64,000 bases of DNA from NCBI GenBank assembly GCA_963667855.2, contig CAXXKI010000016.1, positions 1-64,000 of the forward strand, in the 5' to 3' direction. The notes beneath the pieces were generated by a model. That model worked only from the letters and a program-made list of their open reading frames with translations, ran no database searches and had not been told where the DNA came from. The translations under genes were made by a program, and so were the position numbers. Shown here piece by piece: positions 1 through 7,305 of the stretch. Origin of the DNA: G963667855 sp963667855. GTDB taxonomy: Bacteria > Planctomycetota > Phycisphaerae > UBA1845. Every line of letters begins with the position of its first letter. The stretch's first letter is position 1.

Positions 1-740
1 TCTTTGATTACTCATTTGCCGCTAACACGGCAAATCTGTGCTCAATCACACCAGCATCTTTTCATTCCCATCGCTGTTTTTGCCGTAAACGGCAATCGCT
101 GGGAATGAGAAACTACCAATCTACTGGTGTGATCTCGCAATTTTCGCAGGCAGCTACGCACCTGCAAAAATTCCTTTGAAGTAGGTAAGAATAGGATAAA
201 AGACAATCAAGAAGTAATTCAAGGTTGATTTATTGTATATGTTTTATTATTGACTTCCCCCTATATTTCACTTACCTGTTAGGCAATTCGTGCAAAATCA
301 AATTATTTTGAAATGCACAATAAAGAATTGCCTAACAGAGTGAGCGAATTATCGTGAAAAAACCAATTCTTATCATTGTATTCCGAGAGCAAAATCAATC
401 TTCTTGAAATGCTCATGAGGAATACAATGAGTTGGGTTTTTCACGTTATGACTGCGGAAGCAGTCATGAACCAAGGAGGATAAAATGATGTATATAATAA
501 CCTTTGCTGTTTGGTAGCAGTTTTTAAGTAATTCGTTATGCGCGCACCTTGACTAAGTCGTATCGTTGTTTTCCGAAAATATAAACTCGTTTATTCAGTG
601 ATTAGCGGTGTGCGGACCAGTTATCGTTTCTTAGTCTGCACTTCCATGTGCATTGTTAGGGATTAGCAGCACACTTATCTCCCCGGTCCACGGGCCTCCC
701 GGCCTTGCTCTACTCCTACCAGCCTACCTTGTAGAGCATT
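1..740 (+). ncRNA. Candidate large structured non-coding RNA, 5' end probably outside the window
   Basis: No convincing protein gene is seen, but perfect inverted repeats follow one another across the interval. They include 14-21/28-35, 45-54/124-133 enclosing 62-70/100-108 and 80-85/90-95, 146-150/161-165, 276-289/325-338 (14 bp), 353-366/432-445 (one mismatch) enclosing 373-384/419-430, 448-455/460-467 closed by a GGAA tetraloop, 541-548/607-614 (one G-U), 637-641/648-652 and 706-713/731-738. The stems nest rather than conflict, as expected of one folded transcript. Large ornate RNAs such as GOLLD and ROOL are known from phage and tRNA-linked loci, but I cannot assign this one to a family. 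The strand is inferred from the GNRA loop and a strong Shine-Dalgarno at 474-480. It could instead be several separate DNA hairpins. Confidence 0.45.
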
Positions 741-960
741 TATTCGAGCTTTCACTTACTTTGTTGTTCATCTGACGACGAGCAAAATGATCGTTTCGGT
801 GTTGCCGGTTGCAACTTCGCTTTGCCTCACGCTCTTGCTTTTCCAGTTCGCTTTCAACTGTTGTTTGCTGGTTGAGCAGGTAGCGAGTTCGCTTACTCCA
901 AGGTGAGCGAGTGGTAACCTTGTGGTATCGATCAGATTTTTGCTGTTGCCGTTTGTTCAT
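724..960 (-). CDS. Small basic hypothetical protein, doubtful
   Basis: The frame encodes 78 residues rich in Arg, Lys, Gln and Ser, with no recognisable domain. No clear ribosome binding site precedes the ATG, and the 3' end runs into the last hairpin of the structured region. A terminator for the upstream leftward transcript lies just before the start, so it would need its own promoter, which I do not see. The composition fits either a small nucleic-acid-binding protein or a chance frame. Confidence 0.25.
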   Translation of the reverse strand: MNKRQQQKSDRYHKVTTRSPWSKRTRYLLNQQTTVESELEKQEREAKRSCNRQHRNDHFARRQMNNKVSESSNKCSTR

Positions 961-970
961 TGCATTGCAT

Positions 971-1008
971 TACATAAAAAAGAGGAACCGGGTTGGCAGC
1001 GGTTCCTC
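971..1008 (-). terminator. Rho-independent terminator, leftward
   Basis: A perfect 9-bp stem (982-990 with 1000-1008) is followed on the minus strand by six T residues. It lies downstream of the leftward gene ending at 1308 and is the likely end of that transcript. Confidence 0.6.
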
Positions 1009-1307
1009 ACAATTCTGAAGCAAGTTGGCAAAGCAAAAAACAAGAATTGATTCGTTAATCATGTCTTTTGGTTTACCATTTGCTCCGAAACGCTGCCACG
1101 TCACTATATTATACAACGTTTCCCCCTCAATCCCTTCATTTTAAGCAATTTTTTTAAAAAAATTCGGATAATTTTCGGTTTCAGCCTATATATAGACCGA
1201 TACCGGCATCTCCCCGCAAAAAATAATATTTATTGCCCCGAGATATTTTTTAATAATTCAGACGTGGACACAGAAGGGGGGCATATGCTGCCCCCCGTAT
1301 GCCCGAT
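1009..1307. other. AT-rich intergenic stretch
   Basis: About 300 bases without a supportable gene. A weak dyad lies around 1172-1202 next to a TATATATA run. It would form the 3' untranslated part of the leftward gene ending at 1308. Nothing else is recognised. Confidence 0.4.
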
Positions 1308-2204
1308 TCAGGTAAAAATCAAGCGCCTGCTTCGTTTTCTGCTATTTCGTCTTTTGCGAGGTTTCGCAATTGGTTTAATTGCTCTCGGCGCCCGAGGGGT
1401 GCCCCCGAAAATTTTAAATTGCAGTTTTTTATGACTTTTCGGAAATTCCTGAACTTGCAACTCCTCCGGCCATTCTTCCGGTTTCTTCCCCTTACCGTTA
1501 ATCCCGAAATCTGCTGCTAATCCATTACCCAGTTGCTTAAAAAACACAGGTATACGTTTAGTTTTACATTCCAGTATCAATCCAATTGCCCATGCAAGTT
1601 CCATCTTTCGGGCATTGCTACCGGATTCCCCCCCAATAATCATCCAATCGATACCGCTCAAATCAACATTAACCGGACCAATCAGCGGTTCGGCGCTGAT
1701 AAACAAAACCGGTACACGTTTTCGGAATTGCTGCAAAATCGAAATCCGGTCAACTGCTGACTGATTTTCGACCGTTACTCCTAACCATACATTTTGCCAG
1801 TACCCACTGGGGAGGTATTTTTCGATATTTTCTGGGCGCTTAGTAAGCAATTGCCAGTCAAGGTATGGGGTTGATCGTATCGTCTCCCATAGTCGTTTGC
1901 GCTCTTCTTCCACCTGCGGGTGGTCCTCGAAAATATCGCATAAACTGGCGCAGAAGACCTTCAAACGCTTGCCTTCCCGTTGCGCTTTACGATTCCATTT
2001 GTGAGGATTCTTCCAAGTCAAATCCGACAGTTTTTCCCGGTGGGAGCCAGCGCCCCACAGGCATTTGCCCGTTTGCGATTGCCGAAAACGGGTTATCCGT
2101 TCTGTTTCGGCATAGCAATTTTTGCATCCGGCGCTAACTTTTTCGCACCCGATCCAAGGATTAAATGTTGCGTCTGTCCAACTTATGCCTGTCTTTTCGG
2201 CCAT
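1308..2204 (-). CDS. Phage Gp37/Gp68-type protein (DUF5131), copy 1
   Basis: The 298-residue product starts with the family signature ISWTDATFNPWIGC and the three-cysteine motif C-x6-C-x2-C in GCEKVSAGCKNCYAE, which resembles an iron-sulfur site of radical-SAM type. Further family blocks are FCASLCDIFED, LLTKRPENI, WLGVTVENQ, SAEPLIGP, GGESG and PVFFKQLG. The C-terminal tail of about 35 residues is very rich in Arg and Lys and is not part of the core. The biochemical role of the family is not established; members are common in phages. A good AGGAGA site precedes the ATG. It lies outside the direct repeats that bound the element to the right, yet has a relative inside that element at 22208-23041. 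This suggests the left flank is also of phage origin. Confidence 0.85.
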   Translation of the reverse strand: MAEKTGISWTDATFNPWIGCEKVSAGCKNCYAETERITRFRQSQTGKCLWGAGSHREKLSDLTWKNPHKWNRKAQREGKRLKVFCASLCDIFEDHPQVEEERKRLWETIRSTPYLDWQLLTKRPENIEKYLPSGYWQNVWLGVTVENQSAVDRISILQQFRKRVPVLFISAEPLIGPVNVDLSGIDWMIIGGESGSNARKMELAWAIGLILECKTKRIPVFFKQLGNGLAADFGINGKGKKPEEWPEELQVQEFPKSHKKLQFKIFGGTPRAPRAIKPIAKPRKRRNSRKRSRRLIFT

Positions 2205-2236
2205 AAAAATCTCCTAAAAAAATATAAACCTTCCCA

Positions 2237-2281
2237 TGCGCCACCTGCGCACAGGTTTCCTTCCCCGGTTACGTTCCGGGG
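2237..2281 (-). promoter_or_regulatory. Leader hairpins upstream of DUF5131 copy 1
   Basis: On the minus strand a CCCCGG/CCGGGG hairpin (2263-2268 with 2276-2281) is followed by a TGCGC stem (2237-2241 with 2247-2251) whose loop reads AGGTG. The same order, G/C hairpin then a GCGC stem with an AGG-containing loop, precedes the second DUF5131 gene at 23061-23106. The shared architecture suggests a conserved 5' leader that may control translation, which is inference. Confidence 0.4.
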
Positions 2282-2618
2282 TTACAGTTACCTCCTGTGG
2301 GTTGCTGATTGGGTATTCCTATATAAATATATGCCCGGTTTTTCGATTCACCAAGCTTTTTCTGTGTATTTCAGATGTATTGCTGGGACGTTATTGGTCG
2401 TATAGAGTCTAATAATCTGCGAATCAGGGGGGTTAAAATAGGAAAACTGGAATGCGTTTTATATAAAGCATCGGACCCCGGAAGGTCTTCCGGTATGGGG
2501 GAGGGGGAGATAATGCGTAATTTATAAACGATTGAGGTCGATTTTTCGGGGCAGCTAAGAAAATACCCGACTTTGCTTGATTTCACCTCTGCCAATCACA
2601 TAAAAAGTAAAGTGTAAC
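2282..2618. other. Intergenic region between divergent genes
   Basis: This stretch separates the leftward DUF5131 gene from a rightward small gene. A leftward 74-codon frame at 2371-2595 has no domain and no clear ribosome binding site, so I do not call it. The leftward promoter must lie here but no clear box pair was seen. Confidence 0.35.
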
Positions 2619-2647
2619 TTGACGCATTGCCGTTCGGTGAGTAGTAT
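2619..2647 (+). promoter_or_regulatory. Sigma-70-type promoter for the small gene at 2697
   Basis: TTGACG at 2619-2624 is separated by 17 bases from TAGTAT at 2642-2647. The predicted start of transcription is about 40 bases before the ATG at 2697. Confidence 0.45.
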
Positions 2648-2696
2648 TATGGGAATGTGTCATTTCTGAACAATCGTGGCTGAGGAGGAACAGGTT

Positions 2697-2888
2697 ATGG
2701 ATAGCGAGAAAACTGCCCTAGTAAAACGCAAGTTGAAAGAGCTTAAAGAGCTTCTCGTAAAGGATTTTAAGGAGAGGAAGGAGGAGGATGTAAGCCCAAT
2801 ATGGAAAGTCTTTCAAGAAGTGGAGGCCGAGCTTAATAAGCCAGAAGGTAACGCTAAGAGTGGGACGGTTTATACTGGCCGTCCATAG
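2697..2888 (+). CDS. Small charged helical hypothetical protein
   Basis: The 63-residue product begins MDSEKTALVKRKLKELKELL and is dominated by Lys and Glu in an amphipathic pattern, consistent with a coiled coil over residues 5-50. The ATG at 2697 is chosen because GAGGAGG stands 8 bases before it; a GTG at 2676 would place that site inside the gene. It is expressed from its own promoter and ends just before the run of att-like repeats. No family is recognised. Confidence 0.55.
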   Translation: MDSEKTALVKRKLKELKELLVKDFKERKEEDVSPIWKVFQEVEAELNKPEGNAKSGTVYTGRP

Positions 2889-2910
2889 CTTCAAATCCAA
2901 CTTTTGCGGT

Positions 2911-3128
2911 GGCAGGGGGTGCATTTCCCCCTGCCCAAAAAATGAAGTCAAAAACTGTCAACAATTAGGGCAGGGGGTCGATTTCCCCCGGCCTAGAAAG
3001 TGCTACCAAAAATAGGGGAAAAGAGTAGGTTTCCCCCGGCCTACCCGTTTTTGTCAAAAACGCTGTCAAAAACTCTTTTAAAAACCCCGCTGGCGCTATC
3101 ATAAATGCGGTTTTTAGGGTAGGGCGAC
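2911..3128. repeat. Degenerate att-like G/C repeats and GTCAAAAAC iterons
   Basis: Short inverted repeats with the form GGGGG, then a loop such as TGCATT or TCGATTT, then CCCCC occur at about 2912-2933 and 2968-2986. A half-similar block, TTTCCCCCGGCCTA, lies at about 3028-3041. They resemble the T-arm part of the true core at 3129-3151. The 9-mer GTCAAAAAC occurs at 2947, 3053 and 3065, and again at 3218 inside the element. The first class may be decayed attachment sites and the second integrase or excisionase binding sites (inference). Confidence 0.4.
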
Positions 3129-3151
3129 GGGTTCGATTCCCCCCGCCTCCA
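3129..3151 (+). repeat. Left attachment core (attL) of the integrated element
   Basis: A 23-bp stretch ending CCCCCCGCCTCCA is repeated exactly at 24984-25006. It contains GGTTCGATTCC, typical of a tRNA or tmRNA T-arm, followed by a possible acceptor 3' strand. No matching 5' half of a tRNA is present upstream in the window. Confidence 0.75.
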
Positions 3152-3178
3152 ATATATCCCACAATGTCATAAATGGAC

Positions 3179-3207
3179 TTTACATTTAGTCTTACATTTG
3201 CTATGCT
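3179..3207 (+). promoter_or_regulatory. Integrase promoter overlapping the arm repeat
   Basis: TTTACA at 3179-3184 and TATGCT at 3202-3207 are 17 bases apart and lie 39 bases before the integrase ATG. The spacer coincides with the 20-bp end repeat, so integrase bound there would block its own promoter (inference). Confidence 0.5.
3181..3200 (+). repeat. Left arm-type repeat
   Basis: TACATTTAGTCTTACATTTG is repeated exactly and in the same orientation at 24918-24937. It contains TACATTT twice. Its position just inside both cores fits integrase arm-binding sites. Confidence 0.6.
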
Positions 3208-3245
3208 ACCTGATAGGGTCAAAAACGCCTTTTTAGGAGGCAGCA

Positions 3246-4649
3246 ATGGCAAAGAATCCTACCAAATCCAACGGCGAACCCACAAGGATTAAAATCCCTC
3301 AACAGGGCAGCAAACCGTTGCTTGTAGTCGTTGATGACGACGGACAACCTGTAATGGAGCATCCCTACTATCTCGCCTGGCACAAGGCAACAGGGACGTT
3401 CTACGTGGGTGGCAAGCAACCCCGTGAATATCTGAAAACTCGTGATCGATTACAGGCAATATATCGGTTCAGGGAGTGGGTCAGAGAACAGGGGACGGAA
3501 TCAGTAGCGGTAAAGAAACCCATTGACGGACCCGAGAAGTTCAACCCTGACGAATTCCTCGCCGCGCTACGACCAATATCTTACGTCGTGGATAGTCCTG
3601 ACGGAAGTGAAGCTGTGACTCACTTACCCTCTGTCGATTTCTGGCGAACCGTAAGGGAATTGGTTCTTTCTGATCCCGAACAATTTCGGCGGGAAACGGG
3701 ATTGAAAATCGTTGACGACCAACCGAAACCATCGGTAACGCTGAACAAGATTCACGAAACCTATCTGGCAAAACGGAAACAACCAAAACCCGAAGAATTG
3801 CGCAAGGTCAAACGATATTGGAATTTCTTCACCAAAGCTGTCTCGCCTGCAACGAGAGTTAAGGACGTGGACGCTGCCACGCTGGAAAAATGGGAAAACA
3901 AAATTCACGATGGAGGTAGTCCAAAGACGATCCAACATCGTCTAGATTACGTCTTTCGCCTTTTTAATTACGCCGCCACGAAACAAGTTGATGCTGACGA
4001 ATGCAAGCGAATCCTTGATGAATTGCGAAGTATGAGGGCAGAGCTGCCCGATTTACGCAACCCCAACCCAAACCCGATATCGGTTGACGACTTCCACCAA
4101 TTGCTAGATGGAGCAAATGACATGTGGAAGGCAATGCTCTTAACGGCGCTAAATCTCTGCTACTATGGCTGTGATATTCGCAGGCTACCAAAAGCAGCGC
4201 TTGACTTCAAAAACGGTTGGGTGATTTTCGACCGCGCAAAAACAGGGCAAACGACCCGTGTAGGGGTTCTCTGGAGGCGAACGATTAAGGCTTTGCAAAC
4301 CTACTTGAAATCTCGAAAGAATAGGGGGGAATACGTTTTCATATCTCAATATGGCGTTGAATATACTGCTCAGGGTTTAAGGACTGCTTTTAAATATTTG
4401 CGCCGAGAGAAGACGCAAGTTGACGACAGCGTAGAACTTGCCCATATCAGGGACGGAGCATATACAGCGGCAATACAGGGGGGAGCTACTGAGACGATTA
4501 CGAAAATTCTCGCAGGGCATAAAATTAAGGGAATGAGTGATGCCTACATCAAACGAAATCCGTTAATGGTAGCTGACGCCTGCAAAGCAATTGAAAAGCA
4601 TTATTTTTCGAGATCAAAGAGCAACCCCAAAAAATCGCGGAAGAAGTAA
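3246..4649 (+). CDS. int: Tyrosine recombinase (phage integrase)
   Basis: The 467-residue protein catalyses site-specific integration and excision at the flanking repeats. An N-terminal DNA-binding part (about 1-150) and a SAM-like core-binding part (about 155-270) precede the catalytic domain. Catalytic residues can be placed as Arg in CDIRRL, Lys in RAKTG, His and Arg in AHIRDG, His in LAGH, and Tyr in DAYIKR, so the active site looks complete. The ATG follows TTAGGAGG with good spacing. Its location directly inside the left att core is typical. The promoter overlaps the arm repeat, which suggests autoregulation. Confidence 0.93.
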   Translation: MAKNPTKSNGEPTRIKIPQQGSKPLLVVVDDDGQPVMEHPYYLAWHKATGTFYVGGKQPREYLKTRDRLQAIYRFREWVREQGTESVAVKKPIDGPEKFNPDEFLAALRPISYVVDSPDGSEAVTHLPSVDFWRTVRELVLSDPEQFRRETGLKIVDDQPKPSVTLNKIHETYLAKRKQPKPEELRKVKRYWNFFTKAVSPATRVKDVDAATLEKWENKIHDGGSPKTIQHRLDYVFRLFNYAATKQVDADECKRILDELRSMRAELPDLRNPNPNPISVDDFHQLLDGANDMWKAMLLTALNLCYYGCDIRRLPKAALDFKNGWVIFDRAKTGQTTRVGVLWRRTIKALQTYLKSRKNRGEYVFISQYGVEYTAQGLRTAFKYLRREKTQVDDSVELAHIRDGAYTAAIQGGATETITKILAGHKIKGMSDAYIKRNPLMVADACKAIEKHYFSRSKSNPKKSRKK

Positions 4650-4740
4650 TCTTCTTGTCTGCAAAGAGTCAAAACAGTATCATTTAGGTATGCATTCGAC
4701 AGACACCTAAGATATTACGCTTTTTGGAAAGGTATTAATC

Positions 4741-5025
4741 TTGACTAATGAAAACCTACCTACTGAAGAAATGTTGGCGTTTAAGGTTGATCTAGGGCTC
4801 TTACTTGTCAACTTCGTGTATTTGGGGCAAGAGGAAGAAACGGATAGGCAATTTTTCGCTCTATGCGAAGCAGTACCGCGCATTGGCGAGTCGATAGCTC
4901 CTGAGTCAGGCACCAAAGGGTACGTTCATGAGATCATACACAAGGCGAAGACGGGCGTATATAACGGACAATCCGTATCTTGCCTTGTACCCAACGTAAT
5001 CTTGAAGGACGAGAAACCCGTTTAG
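4741..5025 (+). CDS. Hypothetical protein, 94 aa
   Basis: The frame begins with TTG preceded by GGAAAGG and encodes MTNENLPTEEMLAFKVDLGL onward, an acidic protein without a membrane segment or recognised domain. It lies between the integrase and a HEPN-like gene on the same strand, in the usual place for accessory genes of integrated elements. The two may be co-transcribed, with a gap of about 57 bases. The TTG start is the weak point of the call. Confidence 0.5.
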   Translation: MTNENLPTEEMLAFKVDLGLLLVNFVYLGQEEETDRQFFALCEAVPRIGESIAPESGTKGYVHEIIHKAKTGVYNGQSVSCLVPNVILKDEKPV

Positions 5026-5082
5026 AGTGATTTGCTACGAACTTCGGTAAACCGCCTATATAACATCGTGGAGGTTGAATTT

Positions 5083-5538
5083 ATGGCAAAACAAACGACG
5101 AAACTACGAGAAAGTTTCGCGGAGTACATTGATGAGGTTCAACCCCACTTGGACAGTGAACGCCTAATGGTTATAGCTGCGAGTACATACGTGGAAATAA
5201 TGGTTGCTGCCCTTATTGAACACCACTGTAAACATGGCAAGAAAATAAACGAGGATTCCAGGGTATATCCGCTTGCCACTAAACTAATGCTTCTTAATGA
5301 ACTTGGCATCATCGGTGACGCTGAATACAGGACGCTTGATCGTCTTCGTCGCATTCGTAACAACGCTGCTCATGAAGTTTCTTTCACTGTGGATAAAGCA
5401 GATGTTAAGTATTTCGCGACTGGTTTAAAAAAGAGCCCTGATGAAGTGACCGTTTCGGATGCGATGCTCGCCGTTATTATTCATTTTTGGGCAAACCACG
5501 TTGAAACTCTTGGAACCCTGCTGCCAAAATACAAATAA
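5083..5538 (+). CDS. HEPN-fold-like protein (MltR/DUF4145-like)
   Basis: The ATG at 5083 follows GTGGAGG and gives 151 residues, all predicted helical. The segment RLRRIRNNAAHEV carries R-x4-H with RN and AH, the hallmark of HEPN and MltR-like domains. HEPN proteins are often RNases in toxin-antitoxin or defence systems, but MltR-like members have other roles, so function is open. No nucleotidyltransferase antitoxin partner is seen; the neighbour upstream is unrelated. Placement beside the integrase is compatible with a cargo or defence gene. Confidence 0.6.
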   Translation: MAKQTTKLRESFAEYIDEVQPHLDSERLMVIAASTYVEIMVAALIEHHCKHGKKINEDSRVYPLATKLMLLNELGIIGDAEYRTLDRLRRIRNNAAHEVSFTVDKADVKYFATGLKKSPDEVTVSDAMLAVIIHFWANHVETLGTLLPKYK

Positions 5539-5778
5539 TAGAATCACTTTCTCAGATTCACCACTTATCCCGCACAAATCGATTACGTGTGACGATAATC
5601 CTCGCCCTGCTCCAATCGCCGACCTGCCAATAAAACCCGCCAGAACGTCTTTAAATACGCCGTGCGCCAACGTGATTTGTCAATAAAACGACCTTAAAAT
5701 AGCTTGGCGTAAAACACCATTTCGGTAAAGTTCACGGTATGTAATCCTATATTTCTTGACCAACAGAAAGGGCATCCA

Positions 5779-6372
5779 ATGGCAGCTAAGAAGACAGCAA
5801 AAATAGGGGCATATCTGCGAGTCTCCACTTCTGAACAGGACGTTAAAAGTCAAAAAGAAGCAGTCAGGCAATGGGCAAAATCTAATCATATTCCCGCAAC
5901 CGAAATCCGCTTTTTCGAGGACAAGAAAACAGGGACGAATACCGACAGACCACAGTTGCAAAAGCTCCTATGGGCAATTGATAAGGGCAGGGTTGATACT
6001 GTCGTAGTTTTCAGGTTGGATCGTCTAGCAAGGAACCTACGGGATGGACTCGGCATCCTTGCCGACCTGGCGGACAAGGGAATCAGAGTGGTCAGCATCA
6101 GCGAGAATATAGATTTTGGAAGTTCAACGGGTAGGTTAATTGCTTCAATTCTGTTAGCGGTGGCGAGCTTCGAGCGTGATTCGATTGTAGAGCGGATAAA
6201 AGCAGGAATGGCAGCTGCGAGGAAACATAAGCATATAGGCAGACCGCGAGACAGCAAACGCCTTGAGAAAATCAGAAAGATGCGGGATGAGGGTGTGACA
6301 GTAATAAAAATCGCGGAGAAATTAAATTGCAGTAGGCAAAACGTTTACTCTGCGCTTGCAAAAACAGCTTAA
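5779..6372 (+). CDS. Serine recombinase (resolvase/invertase family)
   Basis: The 197-residue protein has the resolvase catalytic domain with the nucleophilic Ser in YLRVSTSEQD and the blocks VVVFRLDRLARN, ILLAVASFERD and ERIKAGMAAAR. A C-terminal helix-turn-helix follows (IAEKLNCSRQNVYSALAK). This is the length of a classic resolvase or invertase rather than a large serine integrase. Its target sites were not identified. A site AGAAAGGG precedes the ATG. The 3' end overlaps the convergent gene at 6369 by 4 bases. Two recombinases of different chemistry within 3 kb suggest that one serves inversion or dimer resolution. Confidence 0.9.
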   Translation: MAAKKTAKIGAYLRVSTSEQDVKSQKEAVRQWAKSNHIPATEIRFFEDKKTGTNTDRPQLQKLLWAIDKGRVDTVVVFRLDRLARNLRDGLGILADLADKGIRVVSISENIDFGSSTGRLIASILLAVASFERDSIVERIKAGMAAARKHKHIGRPRDSKRLEKIRKMRDEGVTVIKIAEKLNCSRQNVYSALAKTA

Positions 6373-6662
6373 TGGGAGTTTCCTGTACCTACACCTAGAC
6401 GGTCGTCCTTAGTCTTGGGTTGTCGCTCAAGTCGATAATCGCGAGTATAATCGCCTTTTGGAACTTGTGACGCTTCCCCCGTAATATCGTATCGGTCGAT
6501 TATATCAACCGCTGAAAACCACGTTCCGCAGTCAACGCAAGTTCCATTTGCCCGCCGCCAAGAGTCATATCTTACGTGCGTATTCGCGTTATTAAGCGTA
6601 ATCGGAACATCGCCAGAGCAAACCTTGCATATACCGTTGAGTTTAAGGGTATCGCCTTTCAC
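6369..6662 (-). CDS. Small zinc-ribbon-like protein
   Basis: The 97-residue frame starts with GTG and has two CxxC pairs (CKVC near residue 12 and CVDC near residue 42), a likely zinc-binding ribbon. The second half is charged and polar. No clear Shine-Dalgarno sequence is seen and the gene is convergent to the recombinase. It is kept because the cysteine spacing is regular. Confidence 0.45.
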   Translation of the reverse strand: MKGDTLKLNGICKVCSGDVPITLNNANTHVRYDSWRRANGTCVDCGTWFSAVDIIDRYDITGEASQVPKGDYTRDYRLERQPKTKDDRLGVGTGNSH

Positions 6663-6748
6663 ATCCCAATATACTATAGTTGACAGGAGGATTCCTGCAA
6701 AGGTAGAATTGTGGTCGTTGTCTGGGCGACTTTTTTAGCGGAATAACT

Positions 6749-7018
6749 ATGGCGATTCAGCGAATCTACCAGCACAATGAGAGTAACTGCCAATTGCTTG
6801 TGGAAACTGGTTTTCTGAAGTGGACTTACAAGCTTTTCATAGATGATAAGGCGGTCGAGACGCGTAGCGGTTTTCACGGATTAGACGATAGGATAATGGT
6901 CACTGTGTCCAGTTCTCAATTCGGTAAGCAAGAGCATTACTATTTGGTAGTCGGTAGAGATAGTATCTTCCTCTCCGATACCACTGCTTATTGGCATCCT
7001 ACCAAGGAGTGGACGTAG
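6749..7018 (+). CDS. Hypothetical protein, 89 aa
   Basis: The product MAIQRIYQHN... appears to be a small soluble beta-rich protein. It contains no cysteine ribbon and no membrane segment. It stands three bases before a small membrane protein whose ribosome binding site AAGGAG lies inside its last codons, so the two are probably translated as a pair. The tight pairing with a membrane protein inside an accessory block suggests a two-gene unit of unknown role. Confidence 0.55.
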   Translation: MAIQRIYQHNESNCQLLVETGFLKWTYKLFIDDKAVETRSGFHGLDDRIMVTVSSSQFGKQEHYYLVVGRDSIFLSDTTAYWHPTKEWT

Positions 7019-7020
7019 TG

Positions 7021-7305
7021 ATGGCGAAACAGACAGAGGCAGAAAAACAACGCTCAGGATTGAGTTGGAAAATATCACTTGCTATTGTTTGCGTTGGGAT
7101 TCTAGCTTACGGTGTCTTCTTTTCTGAAATCAGAACAGTAGACCCTGCTCATCTTCTCGGTTTCAATCTTCCGATTGCCGTGTTCATTTGGATTATCTTT
7201 AATGCAATATTCTACGGCAAACGTGGCGCTAATGCTTTATTTCATACCTTTATAGTTATATACGCATCATTAATAGTCAGCAATTTGCTTGCAGTTATAT
7301 TCTAA
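7021..7305 (+). CDS. Small membrane protein, three predicted helices
   Basis: The ATG at 7021 follows AAGGAG and gives 94 residues. Hydrophobic segments lie at about 19-36, 46-64 and 71-93 after a charged N-terminus (MAKQTEAEKQRS). No family is recognised. It follows the 89-residue gene with a 2-base gap. It could be a holin by size, but no lysin is nearby, so an accessory membrane effector is equally possible. Confidence 0.55.
   Translation: MAKQTEAEKQRSGLSWKISLAIVCVGILAYGVFFSEIRTVDPAHLLGFNLPIAVFIWIIFNAIFYGKRGANALFHTFIVIYASLIVSNLLAVIF

Noticed and set aside
276..338. GTTAGGC...GCCTAAC reminiscent of an integron attC site
   Set aside because: attC sites have the order RYYYAAC...GTTRRRY; here the order is reversed, no integron integrase is present, and the hairpin fits better into the structured RNA.
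1..740. CRISPR array or group I/II intron
   Set aside because: There are no regular repeats with spacers, and neither a domain V-like hairpin nor group I core sequences could be found.
2371..2595. Leftward 74-codon frame
   Set aside because: No ribosome binding site and no domain; it lies between divergent genes where promoters are expected.
3075..3151. A possible complete tRNA ending at the left att core
   Set aside because: No 5' acceptor strand complementary to CGCCTCC, no D-arm and no anticodon arm can be drawn from the upstream bases.
4670..4720. TTAGGT...ACCTAA inverted repeat after the integrase as a terminator
   Set aside because: The stem is only 6 bp with a 15-base loop and no T run.
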